Positions 1-12,545 of a DNA stretch of 64,000 bases are shown in pieces (the first letter of the stretch is position 1; the number at the start of each line of letters is the position of its first letter). The position numbers and the translations under genes are program-made. The DNA lies in contig OY540810.1 of assembly GCA_961205875.1 (NCBI GenBank), positions 7,874,001 to 7,938,000 on the forward strand, given 5' to 3'. The stretch comes from Sialis fuliginosa. Lineage: Eukaryota; Arthropoda; Insecta; Megaloptera; Sialidae. The notes beneath the pieces were generated by a model. The model was not told the DNA's origin. It saw nothing but the letters and a program-made list of their open reading frames with translations, and made no database searches.

Positions 1-1099
1 GCAAGTTTCCTTAAGTTGCATGTGCAAAAATTGGTTACAATAATTAACCCTAAACCAGTCACGTGAATAGTGCATGAACGATCATGAGACTGGTTATTTT
101 AGGAACAGAAAAAAATGACATTCTAATAAAATATCTTAAAACTCTTTATTGACATAACTTAAACATATATATATAGTAACGTAAAGAGACAAACAGACTG
201 CACTGAAATAATTACAGTTAATATTTCAAACAAGGCAATGCGAAGAAGGTAGGGGGTGGGGTCTGATAGAGTATAAACGAAGAAGTCTCACAAACATGAC
301 TGGTTAAGGATTAAATCAAATTACATACCAATAATGAAAACCTGGAGTTTAATAAATATTACATTAAGAACATTTATAAGTTTGTAATAAATAAGTGCTT
401 ATGTGATACAACGAAAAGGAATGAATCAATTGATAAAAATGTTCCTTACTGATTTTTTTTACCACTGTCTCTGAATGTAGGTTGTTAAGTTTTTTGTTTA
501 CACATTCCATATGTTAAATAATGTTTTTTAAAGGGTTATTGAATCGTGATTATCTACTATTAATGCATAAAGGTGAACATTCATGTGATATTGTGTAAGT
601 TTTTGTGAATGTGAAAATGTTATTCTTGAAAGCAATAAAAAGTATTGCAATGTTCAAATTAATTATTCTTTTGATTTAATATTCTCATTATATACCCAGA
701 GAGTAAGATTCTAGAATGATATTAAGATATCTTTTTTGGACATGACAAAAATGGTATCATTCTGAGAAATTTTGCTGTTTGGGGTAATGTATACAAAAAT
801 TTAAAAGTCTTCAATTAAACATACTTATTTTTACTCAATAATACAGTAAAAGTTCAATATTTAAAATATCTTAAAATTAATGGGATATAAGTTAATTGTA
901 GAATGTAGATTGAGATAAAAGAGAGATAATCTGAAAACGACTTGAAACAGTGAAGATTAATTCTGAAAATAAAAGCATAGCTATTGCAAATGTATTCATT
1001 TTTACAATAAAAATAAATAAATATTTAAAAACTATTTTATTTTACAAATATTAAAAAATATATATTATACAGCGATAAAATATTTCTTAATTTTAAGTG
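1..1099. other. AT-rich non-coding flank downstream of SPOUT1-like gene
   Basis: There is no open reading frame with recognisable protein similarity here. The part nearest 1100 is expected to hold the 3' untranslated region of the minus-strand methyltransferase gene. TTTATT motifs, which read AATAAA on the minus strand, occur close to 1035 and could be the polyadenylation signal, but such motifs are frequent by chance in AT-rich DNA. The remainder shows no repeats that I can match elsewhere in the window. Confidence 0.5.
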
Positions 1100-3906
1100 T
1101 CAATATTTAGGGACTAATTTATCTGCCAGTTTTGATAAAGTAATTAATATAGCTTCTTCAGTTCGTATTGTTCTGGAACCCTGACCAGGTAATGCATTCA
1201 AATAATGATCAAATAATAAACTAGGATCATCTATGTTTAAGTTATTGTCACTTTCTAATGCTGCTTCTATACCTTGTAGTCCACCAAAAACGATTAATAC
1301 ATGTTTATATTTTACTGGCTCAAAATTATGAATAGAATCACCTTTGTCTGATGTTCCAATTGTTAAACCATAACTAAAAATATACACAAGAAAAATAATA
1401 CAATATTCCACATTTGTATTTATTGTGTTTTATTTTTTAGACTAATTAGAAAAAACTGTCTACAAAAAGTTAATTTATTTGTTTTGTTAATTGAACCTCT
1501 CATATATGTATGTATAAATGATTAATAATTACCTTTTCTTGTAAGGACATTTTGTAAAAACTTGACTTAATGAATCCGCAATTCGTACATTATATCCCCA
1601 ATAAACACCACTTTCAACGGTCGGAGTAATCGGTGGTACTACAGTTCCATGTAACTTTTTTCCAGATTTAACTTCGTCTAATTTCACTGTCACTCGTACA
1701 TTTGGTGTTAATATTTTATCTACTAAAACATCTTGCAGAAGTCCAATATTGATAGCAGAACCTTTTCCCTTTCTTACAGGTTTGTTAAGAACTACGCCTT
1801 CCCTATTGAATTTAAATATTTTAAATTTTTGCAGTAATTCGAAGTGAAATAAAGTAAAAAAAGCTTTCTATAAATTTTTTAATTAATGCCGTATGATGAT
1901 TTGTTAACCTTTTACAAGCTCACAAAGTTGAAATTATAATTTTACTTACATTAGTATTGAATAACTTAGTGAAAAAAAAAATTGCTTAATACATAGTGTA
2001 TCGGTGTCCGCTGTCAGAATTGTCAAAAATCACGTATATAGTTATTTAGAATAGAGTTGATGCGCATGCGCGACTAGAATATTTTTACTACTTTTATGTT
2101 TATTTTATTAGATAGAATTATTTTAAAAGTTTGTTGCGGTGGAGATTGAATTCCTGTTTTTATCTAACGAAAACTAACCAATCTAAAACTAATCAACTCG
2201 ACTTTGCCCCAATAGATTGCCCTAACCAAGGACAGTTGACATGTATATTATTATAGCATCAACTCTATTCTGAATAACTACAGGGTGAGCTAAAACAAGT
2301 GTACATATGTGAACGGGTCTTAACTCGAGCAATTTTAACCATGGCATCATACACATCAGCTGAACGTTTAATTATTGTAAAAGTTTTTTACAAAAATAAG
2401 TCGCCAGTGCAAACATTTCGCGCTCTACGTGAATTTTTTGGTCAAAATAACAGACCAAGTACGCAGGTTATTTCAAGAATTGTGAGTAATTTTGAGGAGA
2501 ATCATATTCTGTTGGATCGTAAGAAAGTCCAGTATTAACGTACAGTGCGCACACCAGAAAAAATCCAAGCCATAAGTCGCCATGTACACCAAAATCCGAA
2601 AATGTCTCTTTGTCGATCACAGCAATTAAATGTCATTCAAGTTTGTTGGAAAACTTCTTTTGGTCAGAATTAGCTGAAATGGATTTGAAAAACATCTGGT
2701 CTCAACAAGACGGTGCTACATGCCATTCATCGCACCAAACAATAAATTTATTGAAGATCAAGTTTGGAAATCAAATCATTTTGTGAAATGAACCCGTAAA
2801 CTGGTCCGCAAGATCGTGTGATTTGACGCCTTGTGACTTTTTTCTTTGGGGATTTCTGAATGATCGTGTTTATGCTAATGCCCATCAGACCACCAAAGCA
2901 TTAAAAAAAATATTCGAGCCGAGATACGCCTGATAACATCAGAAATGTGCCAAAATGTCTTCAACAATTACAATCATCGTTTGATCATCTGCAGAGCTTA
3001 TATAGGTGCACAAATTTCCGAGATTATCTTCCATGTATAATTGCTAACGACCAAACTTTCATACTAAATAAACAATACGGTTCGATTCACATAAAAAGCG
3101 TGTTATTTTTTCATTTAAAATGTGTACACTTGTTTTGGCTCACCTTTATATACGTGATTATTGATAACTCTGACAGCGGACACCCACACACTCTATATTA
3201 ACTCTGTGTTTGATTTTTATAAAAGATCATATTAGATCTCATGATCTAACTACCCAGAAAAAATTAACAATTTATATGTGGATCAGATATGATCTGAATG
3301 GAACTGAATAGATCCCATTTTATCTAATTACTAAATACTAATTAGTAATGATTAGTACGTAATAACTTACCGAAATATAAAATCATTATTCTGTCGTAAA
3401 TGATGTGGTGCATCAAGAGGATTTAATATCCCTGCGTACTTTAAATCTTGGTGTATAGGAAAAAAGAACTTCCTCAAATATTGTGGGCATTCTAAATATT
3501 GTAAAATCCTCGCTAATTGTAGACAACAATTTCGGGCTCTTTTTGTCCCATCAGCATCTTCGACAACTGATTTATTTTCCTCTGGTTCATCAGCCTTGTC
3601 GTCATAAACAATAACTTCATTTACTTTAAATATACATGCAGCACGTGCTATTTGACCGCCTAGATATGCTCTTAATTCTGGTGATTGAGCATTTTCTAAA
3701 ATTGAACCAGGCACGGCTATACTTAGTGTTGAAATTTTAACTTTTTTTACCTCCTTTGTTACTATTGATTCATTGTTTGAATTTGTATTTTCGTTTTCCA
3801 TCATTTTTAATTTCTTTATTAGTTTTTCTTCTCTCCATGATTTACGTTTTTCTTTTCTTTCCTTATTAACATCTTTCCAACTTTTGTGTTCTTGTACAGG
3901 TGCCAT
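1100..3906 (-). CDS. SPOUT1: SPOUT1/C9orf114-family putative RNA methyltransferase, three exons
   Basis: The coding exons are 3906-3371, 1802-1533 and 1373-1100. They sum to 1080 nt, giving 359 residues plus stop, and the phases match across both junctions. The donors are GTAAGT and GTAATT and the acceptors end in AATAG and TTTAG. The protein starts with a lysine/arginine-rich tail (about residues 8-50). It then carries the family signatures SIAVPGSILENAQSPELRAY, LARILQYLECPQYLRK and NPLDAPHHLRQ in exon 1, a segment with KGKGSAINIG and YWGYNVRIADSLS in exon 2, and YGLTIGTSDKG, FGGLQGIEAA and PGQGSRTIRTEEAILITL in exon 3. The last block forms the knotted SPOUT cofactor-binding region. Human SPOUT1 (CENP-32) is about 376 residues, so this looks full length. 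Family members are linked to RNA methylation and to kinetochore/spindle function; the substrate here is unknown. The start ATG has a good context (TTCAATGG). Intron 1 (1803-3370) is enlarged by nested transposons. I am very sure of the family and confident of the exon edges. Confidence 0.93.
1991..3200. mobile_element. MITE copy A in SPOUT1 intron 1, split by a mariner insertion
   Basis: The outer ends are terminal inverted repeats: GGTGTCCGCTGTCAGA near 2003 and its complement ending near 3183, continuing as TCA(A/T)(A/T)AATCACGTATA. A second inverted pair lies inside: AGAATAGAGTTGATGC (about 2049-2064) and GCATCAACTCTATTCT (about 2256-2271). Without the mariner at 2281-3148 the element is about 340 bp. 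The inner half matches the copies at about 11786-11990 and 15921-16190, though the outermost ends differ between copies. The edges are uncertain by about 10 bp. The class is unresolved. Confidence 0.75.
2281..3148 (+). mobile_element. Internally deleted mariner-like transposon
   Basis: The ends are inverted repeats, TGAGCTAAAACAAGTGTACA from about 2286 and its complement (one change) ending near 3143. TA dinucleotides flank the element at 2279-2280 and 3149-3150. Removing the element and one TA leaves AACTATACGTG, exactly the sequence in the related MITE at about 16120-16130, which supports the boundaries. From ATG 2341 the plus strand encodes an N-terminal helix-turn-helix of the mariner transposase type (MASYTSAERLIIVKVFYK, then FRALREFFG), ending at a stop at 2536-2538. 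Past a gap near 2600-2650, other frames still resemble the C-terminal catalytic half (QDGATCHSSHQT, then DLTPCDFFLWGFL). At 868 bp against the usual ~1.3 kb, and with frameshifts and stops, it cannot encode a working transposase. Confidence 0.88.
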
Positions 3907-6497
3907 TGAAAATAAATACGGAAATCAATTGTACATTTCCTAAACACGAAATTTTTAAATTTAAATTGACAAAATAGGTATGTATTCAAACCTGGAGTTA
4001 ATATGATATAAACATAACCCCAAATGTTAATAAAAAAATGCGGCATATATTTAAAAGAAAATATGCAGTGGTGGATTAAGGAAGATTGTAGCCCGGAGCG
4101 GGGAATGAAGCACTCCTAGTGGCGCGTTATGAAAAATTTAGAGAATCGTGTATCTAAAAAAAAGAATTTTACCATAGCAATACCTGAATACTTTTTATTA
4201 TTTGCTCAGGGCTCCTTTAGCACTTGGGGCACGGGACGGTTCGCCCTCCACCCCCTTAGTAAGCTAGTGAAAGTATGTAACTTTTTTCTTAGTACAAAAT
4301 ATTTCTATTCTTAATTAATAATAAAATTATAAAATACTTACCTATACTGAATCGTACCGTCAAAAACCCCATCAACCACTACAAACTCAAATGAAACAGA
4401 GTATAGGTACCTAAATCATATTATTTATTAAAATAGGTACACACATAAAATAAAATTACACACGTACATTTGTATATTATATTTATTATTCTATACAAAA
4501 CTTAACATTAGGTACCTATGCTTCTTATGTATTTTTAATTCTAGAAAAACACTTATACAAAACAAATCAATATACTTAACTCCGGAACCCACTAACATAG
4601 AATTTATGTACATTACAGTATTATGAAAATTTATATTTAAATATTTACGTAGTAAAGTGGAAAAACTTCAAAACAAATCTTCATAACACTACAGCACATG
4701 TAAAATTATACGCTAGTGTGCCCAGGGCTCATTATTACAAATATTACAATTTATTTATTTTTTAATAAAAACTCCTTTTCCATGTTTTTATTTATTACAG
4801 TTAAATACAAGTTAAATTAAATAAAAAATATATTATTATACAAAGCATAAAATCAATAAAAATTAAATACTAACAATATACTTAAAGGTTTAACCAGTAT
4901 AACCAAATTGAATTTTGTACACAGCAGAGATAATGTGAGGTCCCATACATTTTTTTCCAAATAAGTAAATATGTTTATAAAATATATCATTTTCTCTATT
5001 GGTTAATTATTTACTTTGGTCATTTTGGCTGAATAATTATTTAAATTTACTTCATTATTTATGCATATTTTATTGTAAATTAATAAGTCCTTTGATATAA
5101 AGACAAATGTATGATAACCCCATGAAGTACATACAGTAAAATCTTGATTTAATGGTCCCCGATGTAATAACTTCAGATATAATGGACAAAAATCTCCAGT
5201 ATAACTTGAAATTTTTTCATTTAGAATAGAAAATTGAAAATTTTGTCGATAAAATGAAAATTTGTCTGTAAAATTAAACTTTTCAAGAATGATTTAAATT
5301 TCTCCAATTTTTATTATAAACTGATAAAAAGGTTTTTTAAATTCATCGGACACCCCTTGCTCGAATTAATCCGTTATATTAAGGTACTAGTGCAGTATTA
5401 TTAAACAAATATTAAGTTGATCTTCTACAACCCTAACAGATCTATTTACACTGTATTAAGGTGTCATTCCAACCAAAACCTTTTTTTTTTGTAAAAGATT
5501 GTTTGTATATGTATATACCAAGAATCGATTGTAAAGTAACCAGAACAGCTCATCGAAATTAAAAATCAAAGAAGAATATGATAGGATTCTTTATAAACCT
5601 GGTACCGCAGATTAATCGTAAGTACACATTTTATACTTTAAACATTAAATGTGTGTTTATCAAACCAGTATTTTCAATTTTGTACAGGTGATAAAAAAAA
5701 ACTATTCTGCCGATTTTTCTGAAATTTTAACACGTTATTCTATAAACCATTAGCTCTCGCAGGAATTAGAATGATGTTGATAAAGATAGCTGAAAAACTT
5801 TTTTTTTAAATGACAAATCTCAAGACATTAACATAAAGAAAACACCATTTTGAGGTGGCTTTTTGTTTGAAGAATTTTTTTCAATCAATATTATTTTGAA
5901 TCTGTCAGGAAGTATATTATGTAAAACCAAACTTTAATTATATTTATTAAATTAACATTTATATCTTCTATTTATAATATATTTAAAGCCTTGACAAATA
6001 ACACAGTGTTGAAACATCAAAATTCCAACTGTGTAATAAATGAACCTGGCACTTTTATCAAGGTCAGCTGAGCGATGTTTCAATGTTGGGGGATTTATCA
6101 ATGCTTTAGTATGTAGGTACTTTAATGAATTAATTAATGTTTTACTTGTTTTATAATTTTATGATTAAATACAGTAACTAAATGTAAAAAAATAACACTA
6201 AAAAATAAACAAATATACAATTTTTATAAAAAGTATTTTGTTTGTAAATTTAAAAAAAAACAATTTGAGTGTCATTGGAGAATAATCTCTACTTATTATT
6301 TCCACTATGTACATGCAACAAAGATCTTTTAAAAAAACAAATTTGATTTTTTAATCAGGATTTGTTGCATTTCTATATAAATGTTGAAATTTTTAAAGAA
6401 ATTATATAGACTATTCTGGCAATGAAACTGTTTTTGTTATGAAAAACTGTTGTTATTTATCGTGAAAATTATACTTATATCATATACCCTTCTCTTA
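3907..6497. other. Intergenic AT-rich region between two minus-strand genes
   Basis: This stretch holds the probable promoter side of the SPOUT1-like gene at 3907 to about 4050. A GC-richer patch at about 4066-4270 begins CAGTGGTGGATTAAGG and resembles the end of a hAT-type element, but I could not close it with a matching end and target duplication. Around 5139-5400 a TACAGTAAAATCTTGATTTA start and an opposed AATTAATCCGTTATATTAAG look like a decayed pogo/Tigger-type element. No protein-coding signal is seen. Confidence 0.4.
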
Positions 6498-6897
6498 CGA
6501 GAGGACGGTCACAGAGGTGCATCGAGTTACGGGTAGAGACTCCGTGTGGTTATAATTGAGACAGATACTAATTAATCCCCGCTAGACTTGGGTGCCAATT
6601 CATCCCCGTTTCCGAGAAATCGCGGGTAGAAATTTACCACTCTATATAAGTCATAAACTACTGCATTGAAACAACGATACATATGGGCAAACGGTCAATG
6701 CTCAGGATTCTCATTAAGGCGCCCAGTGTTCAAAACCTGTTCGCTTCTTTTTTTTTTTTTTTTAATTTTTCGTTACAATCGAAACGTAAGAACAAGTTGG
6801 CACCCAAGTCTAGCGGGGATTAATTAGTACCTACCTCAACTATAACCATGCGGAGTCTCTACCAGTAACTTGATGCACCTCTGCGACTGTCCTCTTG
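6498..6897. mobile_element. PIF/Harbinger-like MITE with ~100-bp inverted arms
   Basis: The left arm (6498 to about 6600, starting CGAGAGGACGGTCACAGAGG) is repeated inverted at about 6797-6897 (complement starting CAAGAGGACAGTCGCAGAGG) with roughly 85-90% identity by eye. The arms share blocks such as AATTAATCCCCGCTAGACTT. The 3-bp duplications TTA flank it at 6495-6497 and 6898-6900. Duplications of TTA/TAA are typical of PIF/Harbinger elements. There is no coding capacity. A T-run is present near 6750. It lies about 120 bp beyond the 3' end of the zinc-finger gene. Confidence 0.7.
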
Positions 6898-7013
6898 TTA
6901 GTTCAGTTACTAAAATTGATTTCATAGTAAGTGAAAAAGTTTGGTTATACATTGAAATAATAGGTACATAAACAAAATATACACATGATATTAATAACAA
7001 TGTGAAGAATTTA

Positions 7014-10000
7014 TCATTCGTTATCAGAGTAATTCAATTTTAAACTTGCTGGTATACCAGAATGACCTATAGGTTTACCTATTTTCACTTTTTTAACTGA
7101 TTTGTCCAAATTAATCAAATGGTTGGTCTCTTCTGCATGTTTTGAAAGAGCTTCTTTATTATCGAATTTTTTATCACAAACATTACATTTTGTATGCATA
7201 TTTAAAACATGTGTTTCTAGATGTTCCGATAATTCTTCAGCAGTTTTAAAGAGCTTTTTACAATCATCACACTTGAAATTTTTTCCTAGAAATAAAAATA
7301 AATTAGTTTAGATTTTTATAAGAAAAAAGTTTCTAAATATTTATTAATTGGAAACTATACGAATGTATAAAATGTTTAAATGAAATATTATTTTTTATTT
7401 TTTATTAATACAGTCGGGACTCGTTTATTCTAAGCCTTCTGAATCGTTTTGACATGAGGAAGTCGCGTTTATTCTAAGTCGAGAGGGGCTCCCATCAAGT
7501 TATGTATAGATCCTTGACCAATCAGCGTTGGCGCGGGAATTGACGTCACCACGAAGACGTATTCAAATGTTATAAATGTATAATAGAATATCAATTACAA
7601 GAAATCCTTTATTTATTACATATACAATCAAAGAAGTACAAATTCGACATTGCAAAATTCTGTGGTTGTTGAGTTTTTGACAGCTTTCTATGATTTTGCA
7701 ATGTCGAATTTTTGATTGTATGTGTTGTTAAAATATCAAAAAATACGAAAACAAGAATAAATGAAGGATTTTTTTGTAATTGATATTCTATTATACATTT
7801 ATAACATTTGAATACGTCTTCGTGGTGACTTCAGCAGCTATAGAGACTATGTATGTAAACCTTGGTATTTAATATTTATCGTTAATAGTTAATCGTGATA
7901 GTGAAATAATTTTACTTTACTTTTAATTTCGAATATGAGCAAGGTGACGAGTGACGACGGTGATAAGTGTCTCTAATTAATTCTACAAAAATTTCAAAAA
8001 TATGTTCGTTTACGCCATGACTTGAGAATGGTGGGAGGAGAAGGAGGAGAAAAAATTTAGAATAAACAAAACTCGGCATTTCAGATAAACGAGACTTACA
8101 ATAAACGAGTCCCGACTGTACTTGAAAGAAAATAAATTTGATATAGATATGAAATTTAATTTGGCCATTATTTATCTATGTCAATTATCATAGATCTACT
8201 TTGATTTAAGAAATAAAAATGGCAGTGTTAAATTTTAGATCTACGATTTCTGTAGATCAATAGTATTTGATGTATAAATCACTGACAGTGGTAGTGGAAC
8301 ATGTTTCTAACCGTTAAAGACTAAATTTTGTTAGTATAAAATAATTTTTTTAAATATACCTGAATGTGATTGCTGGTGTTTTGACAAAGCCGTAAAAGTT
8401 GTAACTGTAAAATTACATAAATTACATTTCAACACTTCTGCTTTTTTACTGGGGACTTGTTTTCTATTTGAATGCCTTTGTTCAGGTATGGGTAAAGGTG
8501 TTTTCGACATCATTAGAGTTTTCCTTGCATTTCTTATAGGCGTTCTTAAAATTTCTGGTTGAGTTTTCGCACGTAACGTTGCCTTCGATGTGACTTGTTT
8601 AACGTGTTCTTGCTTGTGCCGTTTATACAGAATAATATCTGTGAAAGTCTTATTGCATTCAACGCAACTGTATTTAGATGTTGGATTCTTTTTTGGTGAC
8701 ATCGACCTTCGAATTGAATTTCTTCTATTCAAACAGTGCATTCGTATATGTTCATCGAGCATGCTTTTAAAGGAAAACACCTTCCCGCAGTTAGTGCAAC
8801 TTAATTTATGACTTATATCTCGATGTTTGATTAAATCTGATTTTTGACTGAATGATTTCAAGCATATACCACATGTTTGTACTTCAGTAGGTTTAATAGA
8901 TTTTCTCCTTTTTTCATCCTTTGATTTGTTATTTTTTGCATTCTCTTTGATTTCATCTATATCTGTTTTATTTAGAGTCCTTCTTCTCAACGTTCTTGAT
9001 ATTACAAACTTCGGACTCGATATTTTATTTATACCCAAGATTTTTTTCCCAAAAACTGGATTCTTTTGTGGTTTTATACTCAATCGTCTTTTTTCTATTG
9101 TTATAGAATTTGTTTCTTCTTTTTTCTCAACTTCTTTCTCGTGCGTTTGTAAATGTAAAATCAACTTTGATTTCCCTTCTAAAACTTCAGGACATTTTGT
9201 ACATTTGAATTTTTTATGCATCACTTTGTGCGATTCAAGTAATTTTTTCGAAGCAAAAACTTTTGGGCAAGCCATACATTTAAATTTTGTTTCTTGCACT
9301 TTAATATTACTCCTTGATTGAGTCATTTGTATCTTCATTTTATTTTTATTGATGAAATCAATATTTTTCTCTTTAGAAATTACTTTTTTACTAGTTTCAG
9401 GCATAATCTCATCTAAAGATTTCAACTCTTTCTTAAACTCATCTTTTATTTCTATGGCATCATCTAGTGTTATAATATTGTCATCTTTTTCCAGTATTTC
9501 ATTACTCTGTAAAATATTTTTGATATCATCTACATCTGATGTATTTTTAGCATCAGAGTTCGAAAGACTATCCGAATGCTCTTCAGAAAAGCGACGTTTT
9601 TTAATAACTGACACATTTTCATCATCTTCATTGTCATCAATACTTGTTATACTTATCTCTGCATCATTTACAATTTGGGCAGCTTTAGGTTTCCTACCTC
9701 GTTTTTTTGGAACCTTCTTTTTCATGCTTCCTCTACCTTTTGATTTAGGGGAGTACTCTTCATCACTGTTATCTAACTCATATGTTGTAACTGTTATTTC
9801 TTCTTCAGGAGCTTGAATAATAATCTCTGAACCATCTCTATCGACTGGTTTAATTGTTTGTTTTCTCGGCTGTCTTGGACTTCTAATCTCTGTTACTTTA
9901 GGTTCACTTTTCATTATACGGATGATAGGAGTATTTGTTTCCACATTTTGTGTTTTAGCTTTATTTGATGATACTTGAGTCTGTGCTTTTACATTTGACT

Positions 10001-12545
10001 TTAATATACTCATAGCAGGTTTAATAACTCTTCTTGAATTCTGTATTAACACTTTACTCGAAAGAACGTTTTCTTTTTGCTTAACTTGTAATGGTTTACT
10101 TAAAATCAAAAACGTCATTTTTTTATCAGTTGTTCCGATTTTTTTCAACACAGACTCAACTTCTAAATTTGTATTTGATAGATTTGAATTATTTCTATTT
10201 AATATATTCACTGTCGTATTTGATGCTTGTTTATTGATAACAGTTTTTTTATCTTGAACAATAGAAATGATATTAGCTTTTATTTTATTCTGATCTGTTT
10301 TTGAAAAGCTGGCTTCAGTACTTTTAGTGTGTATTGAGGCTTTACTTGATACCATCGTATTTGATAAAACCTGCACTTTACTACCAGGAGAATAAACTTT
10401 ATATGCAGGTGCAGGAGGAACAATTTCAACTTTCTTAGTTTCATTTATTGGTGGAGTTGTTAAAAAGTTTTCTACTTCATCCATATCTTCATCTTCTAAA
10501 TATTCTTCTTCGTATATTTCTTCATTCATTGCTGATTCATCTATGTGTGAATCACTATTAGTTTCATTATTTTTATCAATTTTTTCAGTTTCAGTTATTT
10601 CAGTTGTTTTGGTTATATTTTCTTGGTTCTTTGAATCTGTAACTTCGTTAACTGCAGTTACATTTTGTGTATTATTTAAATTTGTTTCTTCTACCGTTTG
10701 ACATACTGTGCCATCATCACATATTAAATGATTCGTTCCTTCAGGTTGTAACCGAATTGTTCCAGGAACTGCCTCAAATTGTCCATCTTCTGTTTCCCTA
10801 TAATTATTTGTATTTTTTTTATAAATTCTAACAAATATATTAGAAAAAAAAATAGAATTAAATATAAACAAATTGATAATTATATTATAATTAATAATAA
10901 TAATGTTAGTATAAGATATTTTATTAAAATTAAGTCCTGGACGCATTAGCATAGGATTGACATAGATACATTGTAACTTTACAAAGATTTATATGTAAGT
11001 GTTCATTCAGCCAATGCACTTAATATATTTTTTTATTAAATATTTATATATATATATTTTTTTTTGTATGAACAGAACACAAAAATATTCCTTAGCCACT
11101 TTACAGTTGAATTACAAACTCTTTGCCCGAATCACGCTCGGGTTAGACAGGGAATTGGTTAACAGGCTATGTTGTGTAAAATATTGACTAGAGTGTAGGG
11201 GTACATTCAGAAAAAGTTAATTTACTGCTGAACAGACAATATCACGCATTAAACGGAAACTTAATCTCCACTGTAACAAACTATTTAAATAATGTTCAGT
11301 GGATTTAATCACTGCCAATATCTTGTAACCTTATGATTGCATATGGTACCGTACAAGTCAGTGGTGTAACTACAGGTGGTAGAACTTGCAAAAAATATTT
11401 ATTAAGCTTTTTTGGGGAGGGGAGCAGCCCCACCTTAAAATTTTTTGTAAATACGAAGAACATGGGTGGACTGATGTCATAAATATCAAAAATCATGTGA
11501 TGTGTTAAAATCATAGACATAGAGAATGGACTGAATAGTAGCCTGACAAAATTGGCTACTCTCTAGAAAGAGGCAAAGCGATTGTGCGGCAAATACTTGT
11601 CTCTTTTCTGGAGGTCTGTAATGACCATAGACATAAATATGTCTATGTGCAGAACTCATACACTCTAGAAATTCAACAACTACAGGTCGCACGATTGCTT
11701 TGTCTCTCTCACACTTTCCCATCCATATTTACTTCACAGCTGGATAGGAAACTCTCAGTCCATTCTCTATGTCTATGGTTAAAATAGAGTAGAACGTTGT
11801 ATCTATAATAACACGTAGGATTTTTTTTAACATAATTATTTAAAATCAGTTCGTTGCGGCAAAGACTGAATCCCCGTTTTTATAAAAAAGGAAAGTTAAC
11901 GTGTTTATTATTAGAGCATCAATTCTGTTCTGAATAACTATATACATGTTTTTGACAGTTGTGACATCGGTTTCTGTATTAACCAAAATTTGCAAGGAGC
12001 AACTCTGGTACAAGTACATACATAATTTAGTATTGAAATTGTAACACTAACCGAACTTTATATTGATATTTTTGTATTTGTCCATTTTCATCTTTTGCTG
12101 CTTGAACAGCATATATTTCATTAGTCCCTTCCATGCGATAAAGAATAACCTGATCTTCAGCACTTAGTTCATTGTTAGTTATATTTTCATTCGACGATGT
12201 TATAACATCATTTTCGCTATAATTATTTGCTAATGAATCTGCTGATACATTATCTTTTTGATTTTTAACATCTATACTTATTGCTTCTAGGGTTGTGTCG
12301 CCATCATTGTTTGATGTTTCCATAATTGAATAATATTGTGATTCTTCTTCGTTCGCTGTTTCATAACCAGGACTTTCATTTGTAATTTGTTCTGCATTGT
12401 ATGTTACATTTAAACTTTCATCATGTACTGATTTTTCTTCAAACGAAACACTTTCAACGAATTGTTCATGCCATTCATTACCTTTTGATGTATTATTCAT
12501 ATTTATTTGAGTTGTGTCTACATAATATATATTTTCATCTGTCAT
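7014..12545 (-). CDS. C2H2 zinc-finger protein with eight fingers, three exons
   Basis: The exons are 12545-12052, 10797-8360 and 7285-7014, totalling 3204 nt for 1067 residues plus stop. Both junctions keep frame: CG|G with donor GTTAGTG and acceptor TTATAG, then G|GA with donor GTATAT and acceptor TTCTAG. The first ~660 residues are acidic, Ser/Asn/Thr-rich and low-complexity, with an AT-hook-like basic patch (KKVPKKRGRKPKA, about residue 530). Eight C2H2 fingers follow. Pairs begin at about 669 and 694 (FKCMACPKVF, FKCTKCPEVL) and about 804 and 829 (TCGICLKSF, LSCTNCGKVF). Single fingers lie at about 874 (YSCVECNKTF) and 954 (LKCNLCNFTV). The last pair, at about 980 and 1005, is in exon 3. 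The protein is probably a nuclear DNA-binding regulator, but I do not recognise an orthologue and the targets are unknown. The second intron (7286-8359) holds a pogo-like element and the first (10798-12051) holds two MITEs. The start is the first ATG of the exon with no in-frame alternative upstream. Confidence 0.88.
7411..8118. mobile_element. Pogo/Tigger-like foldback MITE in zinc-finger gene intron 2
   Basis: The element starts CAGTCGGGACTCGTTTATTC and ends with the complement, flanked by TA at 7409-7410 and 8119-8120. Inside is a second long inverted repeat. The stretch from ACGAAGACGTATTCAAATGT (about 7551) through a block containing ATTCGACATTGCAAAATTCT is mirrored from about 7690 to 7830. 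The 708-bp unit can therefore fold almost completely on itself. CAGTCG-type ends with TA duplication suit pogo/Tigger within the Tc1/mariner superfamily. It carries a TGACGTCA site at 7541-7548 beside GACCAATCAGCG. No transposase is present. Confidence 0.8.
11512..11777. mobile_element. hAT-like palindromic MITE in zinc-finger gene intron 1
   Basis: The 266-bp element has ends CATAGACATAGAGAATGGAC and its complement, with further mirrored blocks inside (AGAGGCAAAGCGATTGTGC against GCACGATTGCTTTGTCTCT). A perfect 8-bp duplication GTTAAAAT lies at 11504-11511 and 11778-11785. Eight-base duplications point to hAT or P-type elements; the ends are not the usual hAT CAG start, so the superfamily is tentative. 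Nearly the whole unit is palindromic, so its transcript within the intron could form a hairpin. Confidence 0.78.
11786..11990. mobile_element. MITE copy B (same family as 1991-3200 and 15921-16190)
   Basis: This copy lies in intron 1 of the zinc-finger gene, directly after the palindromic hAT-like element. It shares AAAATAGAGTAGAACGTTGT at its left and AGAGCATCAATTCTGTTCTG, AATAACTATA and TTTTTGACAGTTGTGAC at its right with the other two copies, plus the inner block TTCGTTGCGGCAAAGACTGAA. The left terminal repeat appears lost or interrupted by the neighbouring insertion, and the boundaries are approximate. Confidence 0.65.

Noticed and set aside
4066..4270. A hAT-like MITE starting CAGTGGTGGATTAAGG
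   Set aside because: The opposed end is weak and no target duplication could be found.
8590..9816. Plus-strand open frames across the zinc-finger gene
   Set aside because: They are antisense shadows of the long minus-strand exon and have no domain signature.
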